22,483 nt of DNA from Planctomycetales bacterium. GTDB lineage: Bacteria; Planctomycetota; SZUA-567. Below the pieces are notes generated by a model, which was not told the DNA's origin, did no database searches, and saw nothing but the letters and a program-made list of their open reading frames with translations. The stretch is from positions 1-22,483 of the forward strand of contig BNUQ01000031.1 of assembly GCA_025997475.1 (NCBI GenBank), read 5' to 3'. A program made the translations under genes and the position numbers. Shown piece after piece: positions 14,181-21,966 of the stretch. Positions within the stretch are counted from its first letter, which is position 1. The number at the start of each line of letters is the position of its first letter.

Positions 14181-15884
14181 GTGCTGACCAACCTCAAAAC
14201 CGCCTTTCTAAACTTGAAGCGTCTGCGCCAAATCGTCTTGATTTTGGCGCGGCACGGTTTCGGCGCGGTGTTGTGGAAAGCGGGTTTATACCGGTTGCTC
14301 GGCATAGGCGACCGCGTTCGCGTCGCCAATCAAAAAAACAGCGGCGCCGATTTCGCCGAACAACTCGCGCTGGCGCTCGAAGAAATGGGCGCGACGTTCA
14401 TCAAATTCGGGCAGATGCTCGCCACCCGCGCCGACCTGTTGCCGCCGGAATTTTTGGCGGGCTTGGCGCGTCTGCAAAGCAAGGTCTCGCCGTTGCCGTT
14501 CGCGGAAATTCGCCCGATGCTCGTCGCGGAATTGGCCGGCGCGCCGGAGGAAATTTTCGCGCACTTCGACGAAACGCCGCTTGCGTCCGGCAGTATCGGG
14601 CAAGTCCACGCCGCGACGCTGAAATCCGGCGAGGCGGTGATTGTCAAAATCAAACGCCCCGACACCGACCGGCAGATGCGCGAGGATTTGTCGCTGTTGC
14701 GTTTTCTCGCCGAAATCGTCGAGCGCAATTTGCCGGAAGCGGCGGCGCTGTCGCCGGCGGTCTTGGTCGAGGAATTCGCGCGCGGCTTGCTCGGCGAACT
14801 TGACTTTGTCAACGAAGCGGCGGCGACCGAAAAATTCGCGGCGGCGTATGCGCGTCCGGCGGGTTTTTGGTCTTTCGCGCCGACGGGAGCGCGCGCCCCG
14901 CAAATTTTTTGGCAATACACGACGCGCAACGTGTTAGTCGAAGAAAAACTCGCGGGCACGCCGCTGACGGACGCCGCGCCGGACGCGCGCTTGGCGGCGG
15001 CGCTCGCCAACTGTTTTTTAGACCAGTATTTCATCGCCGGTTTTTTCCATTCCGACCCGCACGCCGGCAATTTGTTGCGCTTGCCGGACGGCGCCATCGG
15101 CTTTATCGACTTCGGACAAGTCGGGCATTTGACCGGCGAAACGCGGCAGAATTTGTTGGCGTTGTTGCTGGCGCTGAACCACGGCGACTTGGACACCGTC
15201 GCGGATATTTGCGCCGACCTCGGACACGGCGGCGGCGACGCGGCGGCGTTCCGGCAGGACTTGTCGGCATATTTAGACCGCTACGTCGGCGCGCCGCTGA
15301 AAAATTTGAACTTCGGCTCCTTGCTTGGCGAAGCGCTGATGATGGCGCGGCGGCACGGTTTGACGATGCCGCGGGAGTTGATTTTATTGGCGAAAAGCGC
15401 GGCGATTGCCACTAATATCATTTTCAAATTGGCGCCGGATTTTCGCTTCGCCAAAATTTTGCCGGCGTTTGCGAAACGCGCCGCGCGGCAGTGGCTCGCG
15501 CCGCGCAACGTGCTGTTCGGCGGCGCGTTGTTTGCGTATCGGCTGTGGGGTTTGGTCAAACATCTGCCCGGCGATTTGCGCGAACTGCTGACGAAAATCA
15601 CCGGCGGGCAGTTGCGCATTATTTTCCGGCACGAAGGATTGGAAGAATTGGGCGACCAAATCGAGAGGGCGAGCAATCGCATCACGTTAGGGCTGTTGAT
15701 TGCCGCGATTTTATTGGGCAGTTCGTTGGTGCTGGCGGTGGCGCCGGATTTCACGCGACAGGTCTCCCTGCCGTTTTTCGCCGACGCGCCGCTGTCGGCG
15801 GTCGTCGCCGGCATCGGCTACTTGTCGGCAATGGGATTGGGCTTCTGGTTGGCGTGGGCGATTCTGCGCGGCAAACGACTGTGA
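14181..15884 (+). CDS. UbiB/ABC1/ADCK-family atypical kinase
   Basis: The 567-residue product belongs to the UbiB/ABC1/ADCK family, ATPases that support isoprenoid-quinone synthesis at the membrane. The family's own motifs are present: KFGQ at 75-78 with TRADLLPPEF, the P-loop-like SGSIGQVHA (136-144), VKIKRP with the probable ATP lysine K156, ELDFVNEAA, HSDPHAGN (290-297) and DFG at 310-312. Two C-terminal membrane helices (about 507-525 and 540-562) anchor it. The start is GTG 14181, giving an N-terminus of normal length; no strong ribosome binding site is visible. No ubiquinone or menaquinone gene is adjacent. I give no symbol because several paralogues share this architecture. Confidence 0.94.
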   Translation: MLTNLKTAFLNLKRLRQIVLILARHGFGAVLWKAGLYRLLGIGDRVRVANQKNSGADFAEQLALALEEMGATFIKFGQMLATRADLLPPEFLAGLARLQSKVSPLPFAEIRPMLVAELAGAPEEIFAHFDETPLASGSIGQVHAATLKSGEAVIVKIKRPDTDRQMREDLSLLRFLAEIVERNLPEAAALSPAVLVEEFARGLLGELDFVNEAAATEKFAAAYARPAGFWSFAPTGARAPQIFWQYTTRNVLVEEKLAGTPLTDAAPDARLAAALANCFLDQYFIAGFFHSDPHAGNLLRLPDGAIGFIDFGQVGHLTGETRQNLLALLLALNHGDLDTVADICADLGHGGGDAAAFRQDLSAYLDRYVGAPLKNLNFGSLLGEALMMARRHGLTMPRELILLAKSAAIATNIIFKLAPDFRFAKILPAFAKRAARQWLAPRNVLFGGALFAYRLWGLVKHLPGDLRELLTKITGGQLRIIFRHEGLEELGDQIERASNRITLGLLIAAILLGSSLVLAVAPDFTRQVSLPFFADAPLSAVVAGIGYLSAMGLGFWLAWAILRGKRL

Positions 15885-15946
15885 GGCGCGATTGAATTTT
15901 TGGCGGCGTTATCCATAATTTCCGTCGTCGAACGGAGGCCAAATCG

Positions 15947-16204
15947 ATGAACCGAAAAATGACCATCACGTTAGAAGCCGGAACGCTGGCTTTCGCGCGG
16001 GATTTTTCGCGCCGGACGAACCAACCGGTTTCAAAAATTATTGAAAATTATTTCTAGCAATTGCGCGGCAAAATCTCGGCGCCCGCGGAAAAGCCGCCGG
16101 TTTTATCGCCGGCGACGGCGGAGTTGTATGGCATTTTAGGCGGGGTCAAGGTCCCCGACAAAAAATTTATACGGCGGGAGTTCCATGAAAAGAATCTTGC
16201 TTGA
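15947..16204 (+). pseudogene. Antitoxin gene interrupted by an in-frame TAG (module 3)
   Basis: A good ribosome binding site (GGAGG, 15934-15938) leads into ATG 15947. The frame encodes MTITLEAGTLAFARDFSRR, then VSKIIENYF, the N-terminal half of a ribbon-helix-helix-like antitoxin. It meets TAG at 16055-16057 (codon 37). The same frame continues for 48 more codons with a typical antitoxin tail (LSPATAELYGILGG, VPDKKFIRREF) and ends at TGA 16202-16204, overlapping the toxin start by 20 bp. The overall length (85 codons plus the TAG) and the overlap are right for an antitoxin, so the TAG breaks an otherwise intact gene. TAG ends several other genes here, so general reassignment is unlikely. Nonsense mutation, sequencing error and readthrough remain possible. 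Confidence 0.8.
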
Positions 16205-16592
16205 TTTGAAGGTGGTGTTGGATTATCTCGACCAAAGAGCCGGACACGAAGCGGCGGCGCGGATAATTGACGACTGCGTATTGGGCAAAGTCGCGGGCTA
16301 TGTTTGCGCGCACGAAATAACCACGCTGTCTTATTTTTTAGAAAAAAGTTTAGCCGATAAACGCGAGGTGATAAAAATTATCGGCAAGTTGCTGAAAATG
16401 TTCGACGTGATTGCGGTCAACGCCGAAATTCTGACGCGGGCGCTGTCATCAAATATCCTTGATTACGAAGACGCGGTCGTCGAGACCTCCGCGCAAGCCC
16501 AAAAGATTGACGCCATTAGCACGCGAAACCTCAAAGATTTCCGCGCGAGCCGAATAAAGGCAATATCGCCGGAAACGTATCTCGCGTTATAG
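16185..16592 (+). CDS. PIN-domain toxin (module 3)
   Basis: A 135-residue PIN-domain protein, the likely ribonuclease toxin partner of the interrupted upstream antitoxin. Seen: D7 in the first strand (ILLDLKVVLDYL), E44 in AHEITTLSYFL, DYEDA with D96, and TRNLKDF (N115, D118). The first motif usually reads D-T-N or D-V-N; here it is D-L-K, a lysine where Asn is expected, which may affect metal binding. GGGAG precedes the ATG, and the start lies inside the antitoxin frame, so the two genes would be translationally coupled. It ends in TAG, 29 bp before plsY. The frame is intact, so the toxin is either inactive, weak, or still neutralised. Confidence 0.88.
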   Translation: MKRILLDLKVVLDYLDQRAGHEAAARIIDDCVLGKVAGYVCAHEITTLSYFLEKSLADKREVIKIIGKLLKMFDVIAVNAEILTRALSSNILDYEDAVVETSAQAQKIDAISTRNLKDFRASRIKAISPETYLAL

Positions 16593-16621
16593 ATAATCCC
16601 GCTTCTACGAAACATTCCCCA

Positions 16622-17206
16622 ATGTCTTTCTTCCTCGCCGCTTTCATCGGCTACGTTTTGGGTTGCGGCAACGCCGCCTACTATTTGGTGAAGTGGCGGC
16701 GCGGGGTTGATTTGCGCGTCGCGCACAGCGGCACCGGCGGCGCGACCAACGCCGGACGGGTCGGCGGCAAAAAATTTTTCATCGCGACGATGCTCCTCGA
16801 CGCGCTTAAAGGGACGGCGGCGGCGACCGTCGGACTCTGGCTTGGCGGCGAAATTTTTTACGGTTTGGCGGGCTTGTTCGGCGCGGTGCTGGGGCATATT
16901 TATCCGGCGCAGTTACAATTTCGCGGCGGCAAGGGCTTGGCGACGACGTGGGGCGGAATGTGGCTGATAAACTGGCGCATCGCGCTGACGATGAGCGCCG
17001 TCGCCGTCGCCGCGAAAGTGTTGGATAAAAAACTCGCGCGGCGCGCGCCCGCCACGCAATTCGCGCCGTTATTGGTGCCGGTCGCCGGTCGGTTGATTTT
17101 GTCCGCCTACCCGCTGATTTCTTTCGCCGTTCTCGGCTTCGACGAAAATTCCCTATTGATTCTCGCCCTCGCCCTGACGATGTTGGCGCGGCAAAAGAGC
17201 AATTAA
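16622..17206 (+). CDS. plsY: Acyl-phosphate:glycerol-3-phosphate acyltransferase
   Basis: PlsY is an inner-membrane enzyme that moves the acyl group from acyl-phosphate to glycerol-3-phosphate, the first step of phospholipid synthesis. The 194-residue product has the usual five or so membrane helices and the three motifs. Motif 1 is HSGTGGATNAGR (35-46; usual form GSGN-GATN), motif 2 is the LDALKG stretch (59-64), and motif 3 is GHIYPAQLQFRGGKGLATT (91-109). The Asn after SG is replaced by Thr in motif 1. ATG 16622 gives a normal N-terminus but has no visible ribosome binding site. plsX is not in the window. It follows toxin-antitoxin module 3 on the same strand. Confidence 0.93.
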   Translation: MSFFLAAFIGYVLGCGNAAYYLVKWRRGVDLRVAHSGTGGATNAGRVGGKKFFIATMLLDALKGTAAATVGLWLGGEIFYGLAGLFGAVLGHIYPAQLQFRGGKGLATTWGGMWLINWRIALTMSAVAVAAKVLDKKLARRAPATQFAPLLVPVAGRLILSAYPLISFAVLGFDENSLLILALALTMLARQKSN

Positions 17207-17274
17207 CGATTTAGAGGAATTAATGGTTAGAATGGCGCGAAGCGAATTAAGAAAATCAAATTCAATAGCGGGGA

Positions 17275-17313
17275 TAAAAAACGGCGCGATTGTCAAGACG
17301 GCAATCGCGCCGT
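17275..17313 (-). terminator. Rho-independent terminator of htrA
   Basis: A perfect 12-bp stem, ACGGCGCGATTG (17281-17292) and its complement (17302-17313), with a 9-nt loop. On the minus strand it is followed directly by TTTTTA. It lies 33 bp after the htrA stop codon. On the plus strand it lacks a U-run, so it serves mainly htrA. Confidence 0.9.
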
Positions 17314-17346
17314 ATCCGCGAAATTGGGCGAACTAAAGCCGCGCAA

Positions 17347-18843
17347 CTATTTCTTTCCCTCTTCTTTTTTCGCCGCGTCGAATTCCAACGTTACGACATC
17401 GTTGTTTTTGCCGAAGCGGCACAGCAACACGGCGGACTTTTTGTCTTGTAACGTTTGCTCGATTTGCTTGAACTCGTCAATGGACGTTACCGGTTTTTGA
17501 TTGAGCAAAACGACCAACATTCCGCGTTGCAAATTCGCGCGGTCGGCGGCGCCGTCGTCATCGACTTTCACCACCAACACGCCTTTCGCGTCCGCGTAAA
17601 TTTCTTTCTCTTCCGCGCTTCCCGCGGACAGCGGCGCCACCGTCAGCCCTAAAATTTCGCTGTGGTATTTATCCGCCGTTTCAACCTCTTCCGGCGCGTC
17701 GTCTTTTTCCGCGTCGCCCGTCAACACGCGCGGCTGTTTTTTAATCGTTACCGTCAGCGTTTCCGTTTTGTCGCCGCGCAGAATTTCGACCGGCACTTTT
17801 TTGTCGACCGGCGTTTTCGCGACGAGCGCCTGTAAGTGCGCCGTGTCGTTAATCGCCGTGCCGTCGAACTTCACGATGATGTCGCCGACCTGCATACCGG
17901 CTTCGCTCGCCGGCGTGTTCGGATAGGTCTGCAAGACATACGCGCCGCTCTTCACGTCCGGCAACGCTTTTTTCATCGTCGCGTCCAAATCGCGAATCCC
18001 GACGCCGAGATAGCCGCGCGTAATCGAGCCGCTTTGCACCAATTCGTCTTTAATCGACTTGACCATATTGATAGGAATCGAAAAGCCGATGCCGTCCGAA
18101 CCGCCGCTGGCGGAACTAATCGCCGAGTTGATGCCGATGGCTTCGCCGTCGAGATTGACAAGCGGTCCGCCGGAATTGCCGAGGTTAATCGTCGCGTCGG
18201 TCTGAATGAAATCCTGATACATAATCGACCGCAATTCGCCGCCGCCCAATTTGTTGCGATTGGTCGCCGACACGATGCCGCAAGTAACGGTTTGTTTCAG
18301 TCCGAACGGCGCGCCGACCGCGATGACGATGTTGCCGGTCTTGACTTTGTCGGAGTCGCCGAGCGCAATCGGGGTCAGTTGCGCGGCGGCGGCGTCTTTC
18401 AGGCGGATAATCGCCACGTCGGTTTTCGGGTCGGCGCCGACGAGTTCGGCGCGAAATTCCGCGCCGTCCGCCAGCGTTACGTTGATGTTGCCGGCGTTTT
18501 CGACGACGTGATTGTTGGTCAAAATCAAGCCGTCGGCGCTGACGATGAAGCCGCTACCGATGCCCTGTGAGCGATACTGGCGCGGCGGCGTCGAGCGGCG
18601 GCGGAAAAATTCGCGGAATTGCGGCGGCAAGCCGGGCGGCAAAATATCCTCGCCGTCCTCTTCGGCGACTTTTTTCTCGGTGTTAATCGTTACCACCGAC
18701 GGCGCGATTTTGCCGACCACTTCCGCGTAGGCGTCGGACAGGGCTTTGGCAATGCGCAGATTATCGCTATCCGCCGCGCGCGCCGTCGCGCCGAACATCA
18801 GCGCCGCCGCGCCTAATAAAATCGCCGGTAAAATGTTTCGCAT
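17347..18843 (-). CDS. htrA: Periplasmic serine endoprotease, HtrA/DegP family
   Basis: HtrA/DegP-type proteases degrade or refold damaged proteins in the periplasm. The 498-residue product starts with a clear signal peptide (MRNILPAILLGAAALMFG, cleavage likely after ARA near residue 23). The trypsin-like domain has the full triad: H112 in NNHVVEN, D142 in KTDVAIIRL and S224 in LGNSGGPL. Two PDZ domains follow, at about 278-370 and 395-490, making it a DegP/DegQ-like protein rather than a one-PDZ DegS type. The C-terminus is lysine-rich. AAAAAAGGAGAACGAA precedes the ATG, a strong ribosome binding site. It lies downstream of gyrA, separated by a structured 309-bp spacer, and ends at a strong terminator. 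Confidence 0.96.
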   Translation of the reverse strand: MRNILPAILLGAAALMFGATARAADSDNLRIAKALSDAYAEVVGKIAPSVVTINTEKKVAEEDGEDILPPGLPPQFREFFRRRSTPPRQYRSQGIGSGFIVSADGLILTNNHVVENAGNINVTLADGAEFRAELVGADPKTDVAIIRLKDAAAAQLTPIALGDSDKVKTGNIVIAVGAPFGLKQTVTCGIVSATNRNKLGGGELRSIMYQDFIQTDATINLGNSGGPLVNLDGEAIGINSAISSASGGSDGIGFSIPINMVKSIKDELVQSGSITRGYLGVGIRDLDATMKKALPDVKSGAYVLQTYPNTPASEAGMQVGDIIVKFDGTAINDTAHLQALVAKTPVDKKVPVEILRGDKTETLTVTIKKQPRVLTGDAEKDDAPEEVETADKYHSEILGLTVAPLSAGSAEEKEIYADAKGVLVVKVDDDGAADRANLQRGMLVVLLNQKPVTSIDEFKQIEQTLQDKKSAVLLCRFGKNNDVVTLEFDAAKKEEGKK

Positions 18844-18861
18844 TTCGTTCTCCTTTTTTAG

Positions 18862-18897
18862 AGAGTTGAGAGTTAAGAGTTTAGAGTTAATAGTTTA
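18862..18897 (+). repeat. Heptad array upstream of htrA
   Basis: Five in-phase units: AGTTGAG, AGTTAAG, AGTTTAG, AGTTAAT and AGTTTAA. All match A-G-T-T-N-N-N. The array lies just upstream of the htrA ribosome binding site. Confidence 0.8.
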
Positions 18898-18900
18898 AAT

Positions 18901-19100
18901 ATTCGGCGGTGATTTATCGCCGCCGATTGACGCGCGGCGAAGCCGCCGCCGAATTCAATAGCCCGCCGTTTTAACGGCGGGTCAATGTTAGAGTTTAGAT
19001 ATTCGGCGGTGATTTATCGCCGCCGATTGACGCGCGGCGAAGCCGCCGCCGAATTCAATAGCCCGCCGTTTTAACGGCGGGTTAATGTTAGAGTTTAGAT
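18901..19100. repeat. Two tandem copies of a 100-bp hairpin-rich unit
   Basis: Units 18901-19000 and 19001-19100 are identical except for one C/T change (18982 versus 19082); a third begins (ATTCGGC at 19101) and stops. Each unit contains GGCGGTGAT-TT-ATCGCCGCC, GCGGCGAAGCCGCCGC, and the perfect hairpin CCCGCCGTT-TT-AACGGCGGG. The last is preceded by ATTCAATAG and followed by GTTAGA, as in the left half of a P element, so the unit looks P-derived. Confidence 0.9.
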
Positions 19101-19137
19101 ATTCGGCTTCGGTTTAGAGTTGAGATGGCGGCATTAT

Positions 19138-19158
19138 CTCAACTCTCAACTCTCAACT
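19138..19158 (-). repeat. Heptads overlapping the gyrA stop codon
   Basis: Three perfect CTCAACT units (AGTTGAG on the minus strand). The gyrA stop codon (19153-19155) lies within them, so the array supplies the last residues and the stop. Confidence 0.8.
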
Positions 19159-21663
19159 CTGCTCATCCGGCACTTCCTGACTCAGCGTCGGACCGGCGTC
19201 GCCGTCTTCGCGTTCTTCCGCCTCGGCGGCGCGGGCGACGGTCGCCACTTTGTCGTCGTCTTTCAAGCCGATAACTTTGACGCCCTGCGTCGCGCGCCCG
19301 ATGACGCGGCAACCGTTGACCGGCGTCCGCACCACCATTCCGCCCGTCGTGATAATCACCACGTCGTCGTCCTCCCGCACCGCCATACAGGCGACGACTT
19401 TGCCGGTGCGGTCGGTCAGTTTCATATTGGTTACGCCTTTCGCGCCGCGCTTGGTCAGGCGGTAATCCTCGAACGAACTCCGCTTGCCCAAACCGTTGTC
19501 CGCGACCGTCAGCACCGTCGTTTCCGGCGAGACCACCATCGCGCCGACAATCTCGTCGCCGGTTTCCAAGTTCATTCCGATAACGCCGCCCGCCGCGCGT
19601 CCCATCGCCCGCACGTCGGATTCTTTGAAGCGGCACGCCATCCCTTCGCGGCTCGCCAACATCAATTCGTTTTCGCCGTTGGTGACGAGCGCCGCAATCA
19701 GCGCGTCGCCCGCGTCGATATTTATCGCTCGAATGCCGCCTTTTTGCGGGCGGGCGTAAGCCGACAGCACGGTCTTTTTAATCGTGCCTTTTTTCGTTAC
19801 CAGCACGAGAAAATGCGCTTCGTCAAATTCGCGCACCGGCACCAACGCCTGCACCGTTTCGCCGTTTTCCAACTGCAATAAATTGACGAGCGGACGCCCT
19901 TTCGCGGCGCGTCCCATTTGCGGCAGGTCGTAAATTTTTAGCCAGTGGATTTTGCCGATGGAGGTGAAGAACAACAAATAATCGTGCGTGGAGCCGATGA
20001 ACAAATGTTCGACAAAATCGTCGTCCGCCACCGCCGCGCCGGTAACGCCTTTGCCGCCCCGTCCTTGCTTGCGATAGGTGTCGAGCGAAATCCGCTTGAT
20101 GTAGCCCTTGTGCGAAATGCCGACCGTCATCTCTTCGTCGGCGATTAAATCCTCGACGTTAATCTCGTCCGCCGCCGCGACGATTTCGCTTCGGCGCGGG
20201 TCGTTCTTGCCGTATTTGTCGATCAAGTCGCGGCAGTCCTGCACGATTAAGTCGAGCAATTTTTGCCGGTCGGCGAGAAGCGCCTGATATTCGGCGATTT
20301 TCGCGAGCAGGGCGTCGCGCTCGTCTTCCAATTCTTTCCGTTGCAAACCGGTCAGGCGGCGCAACTGCATTTCCAAAATACTGTGCGCCTGAATGTCCGA
20401 CAAATTAAATTCTTTGCGCAACGCCGCTTTCGCCTCATCGACCGTTTGTGAATTACGAATCAACTCAATGACGCGGTCGATATTATCGAGGGCGACGAGC
20501 AAGCCGATTAAAATATGGACGCGGGCTTCGGCTTTGTGCAACAGAAAAATCGTGCGGCGGCGCAGGACTTCGTAGCGGTGGTCGATGAAATGCCGGAGCA
20601 AATCCCGCAACGGCAAAATTTCCGGGCGCCCTTTGACGAGCGCGATGCTGTTGATGGAAAACGACGATTCGAGAGCGCTGAATTTATACAACTGATTAAG
20701 CACCACCTCGGCGTTTTCGCCTTGTTTCAAATCGACGACCAAGCGGATGCCGTCTTTGTTGGAGTAGTCGTTAATCGCCGCGATGCCGCGGATTTTTTCT
20801 TCGTGAAACGCCTCGGCGATTTTCGTCTGCAACGCGGCTTTGTTGACCTGATACGGAATTTCGGTAACGACGATGGACTGCCGCCCGTTCTTTTGCGTTT
20901 CGATATGACATTTGGCGCGAAGCACCAGCCGCCCGCGACCGGTTTCATACGCTTCTTTAATGCCCTCGCGCCCGCAAATCAACGCCCCCGTCGGGAAGTC
21001 CGGTCCCTTGATGTGCTTCATTAAATCGGCGGTCGTGGCGTCGGGATTTTTGATGAGTTCGATGACGCCGTTGCAGACCTCGGTCAAATTGTGCGGCGCC
21101 ATTTTCGTCGCCATTCCGACCGCGATACCGTCGGTGCCGTTCAGCAACAACAGCGGCACTTTACACGGCAACACGACCGGCTCGACGCCGGTGCCGTCGA
21201 AGTTATCGACGAAATCCACGGTGTCTTTGTCGAGGTCTTCCAACAATTCGTCGGCGAGGCGGTGCATCCGGCATTCGGTATAGCGGTAGGCGGCGGCGCC
21301 GTCGCCGTCAATCGAGCCGAAGTTGCCGTGTCCGTCAACGAGTAGATAGCGGACAGAAAAATCCTGCGCGACGCGCACCAGCGCGTCATAGACGGCGGAG
21401 TCGCCGTGTGGGTGATAGTTGCCTAAAACGTGTCCGACGACTTTGGCGCATTTGACGTGTTTTTTGCGATAGTCGAGATGGAGGTCGTTCATCGCGGTAA
21501 TGATGCGGCGATGGACGGGCTTCAAGCCGTCGCGGGCGTCGGGGAGCGCGCGGCTGACGATGACGCTCATTGAATAATTAAGGTAACTGGTGCGCAATTC
21601 GTTTTCGATGGTGATGTCGCGAATGCCGGTGCGCGAAACCAAAGTCGTGGCGGGGTCGCTCAT
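19153..21663 (-). CDS. gyrA: DNA gyrase subunit A
   Basis: GyrA is the DNA-cutting subunit of gyrase, which introduces negative supercoils with GyrB. The 836-residue product shows the winged-helix/tower breakage-reunion half and the six-bladed C-terminal wrapping domain. The catalytic tyrosine is Y128 in AAAYRYTECRM. The quinolone region reads HPHGDSAVYD, with S89 and D93 equivalent to E. coli Ser83 and Asp87, the sensitive state. The GyrA box QGRGGKG at 533-539 separates it from ParC; the second position is Gly where E. coli has Arg. The acidic C-terminal tail ends within a heptad repeat. ATG 21663 has GAGGA upstream. gyrB is not in the window. Confidence 0.97.
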   Translation of the reverse strand: MSDPATTLVSRTGIRDITIENELRTSYLNYSMSVIVSRALPDARDGLKPVHRRIITAMNDLHLDYRKKHVKCAKVVGHVLGNYHPHGDSAVYDALVRVAQDFSVRYLLVDGHGNFGSIDGDGAAAYRYTECRMHRLADELLEDLDKDTVDFVDNFDGTGVEPVVLPCKVPLLLLNGTDGIAVGMATKMAPHNLTEVCNGVIELIKNPDATTADLMKHIKGPDFPTGALICGREGIKEAYETGRGRLVLRAKCHIETQKNGRQSIVVTEIPYQVNKAALQTKIAEAFHEEKIRGIAAINDYSNKDGIRLVVDLKQGENAEVVLNQLYKFSALESSFSINSIALVKGRPEILPLRDLLRHFIDHRYEVLRRRTIFLLHKAEARVHILIGLLVALDNIDRVIELIRNSQTVDEAKAALRKEFNLSDIQAHSILEMQLRRLTGLQRKELEDERDALLAKIAEYQALLADRQKLLDLIVQDCRDLIDKYGKNDPRRSEIVAAADEINVEDLIADEEMTVGISHKGYIKRISLDTYRKQGRGGKGVTGAAVADDDFVEHLFIGSTHDYLLFFTSIGKIHWLKIYDLPQMGRAAKGRPLVNLLQLENGETVQALVPVREFDEAHFLVLVTKKGTIKKTVLSAYARPQKGGIRAINIDAGDALIAALVTNGENELMLASREGMACRFKESDVRAMGRAAGGVIGMNLETGDEIVGAMVVSPETTVLTVADNGLGKRSSFEDYRLTKRGAKGVTNMKLTDRTGKVVACMAVREDDDVVIITTGGMVVRTPVNGCRVIGRATQGVKVIGLKDDDKVATVARAAEAEEREDGDAGPTLSQEVPDEQS

Positions 21664-21966
21664 AAGATAATCCTCGTTTGCCCGGGGGCGATGAAAGCGC
21701 GATAAAAGGCGCGGCGGTAAGAATCAAGGGGCGCGATTATACGAAAAATCAACTTCGCACGAAAAAGAAATTCCGAAAAAAAACGGCGCGCCAAAAATGC
21801 GCGGGACAACTTCCTTCGTCGGGCGCGGCGGATACAATCGCACGAATTATTGAAGAGCAAGAGATTCGAGTTGAGTTATTTGGGTGTTCATTCGTGGATT
21901 ATTTTTACCGCGTAACACGAGTTTTCAATTTGTAACGGCTCTAACTCCTCACCGCCCACCGACCTT
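21664..21966. other. Divergent spacer between gyrA and the helicase gene
   Basis: A 303-bp gap between divergent genes, holding the gyrA promoter region on the left. A run of 85 open codons at 21678-21935 has no recognisable composition or ribosome binding site and is not called. No repeat element of the families above was found, and the helicase promoter is not obvious. Confidence 0.55.
21736..21741 (-). promoter_or_regulatory. Candidate gyrA -10 hexamer
   Basis: The minus strand reads a perfect TATAAT, 73-78 nt upstream of the gyrA ATG. The hexamer 17 bp further upstream (TTTCGT) is a poor -35. It is the best sigma70-like site in the spacer but rests on one element only. Confidence 0.5.

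Larger units (their letters stand above)
18844..19152. other. gyrA-htrA spacer made of repeats
   Basis: This 309-bp gap consists of heptads (18862-18897), a 100-bp tandem duplication (18901-19100) and an inverted repeat AGAGTTGAGAT/ATCTCAACTCT (19116-19146), which runs into heptads at the gyrA stop. The inverted repeat could form a hairpin at the 3' end of gyrA mRNA but has no U-run. No gene is seen. A promoter for htrA may lie in the AT-rich heptads near 18890. Confidence 0.7.

Noticed and set aside
16055..16057. TAG as a generally reassigned sense codon
   Set aside because: TAG ends the genes at 10017, 11791 and 16592, and htrA on the minus strand at 17347, so it acts as a stop codon in this genome.
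18901..19100. CRISPR array
   Set aside because: The unit is 100 bp, repeated directly without unique spacers, and there are no cas genes.
21678..21935. 85-codon frame between gyrA and the helicase gene
   Set aside because: No ribosome binding site and lysine/arginine-rich low-information sequence, and it overlaps the gyrA promoter region.
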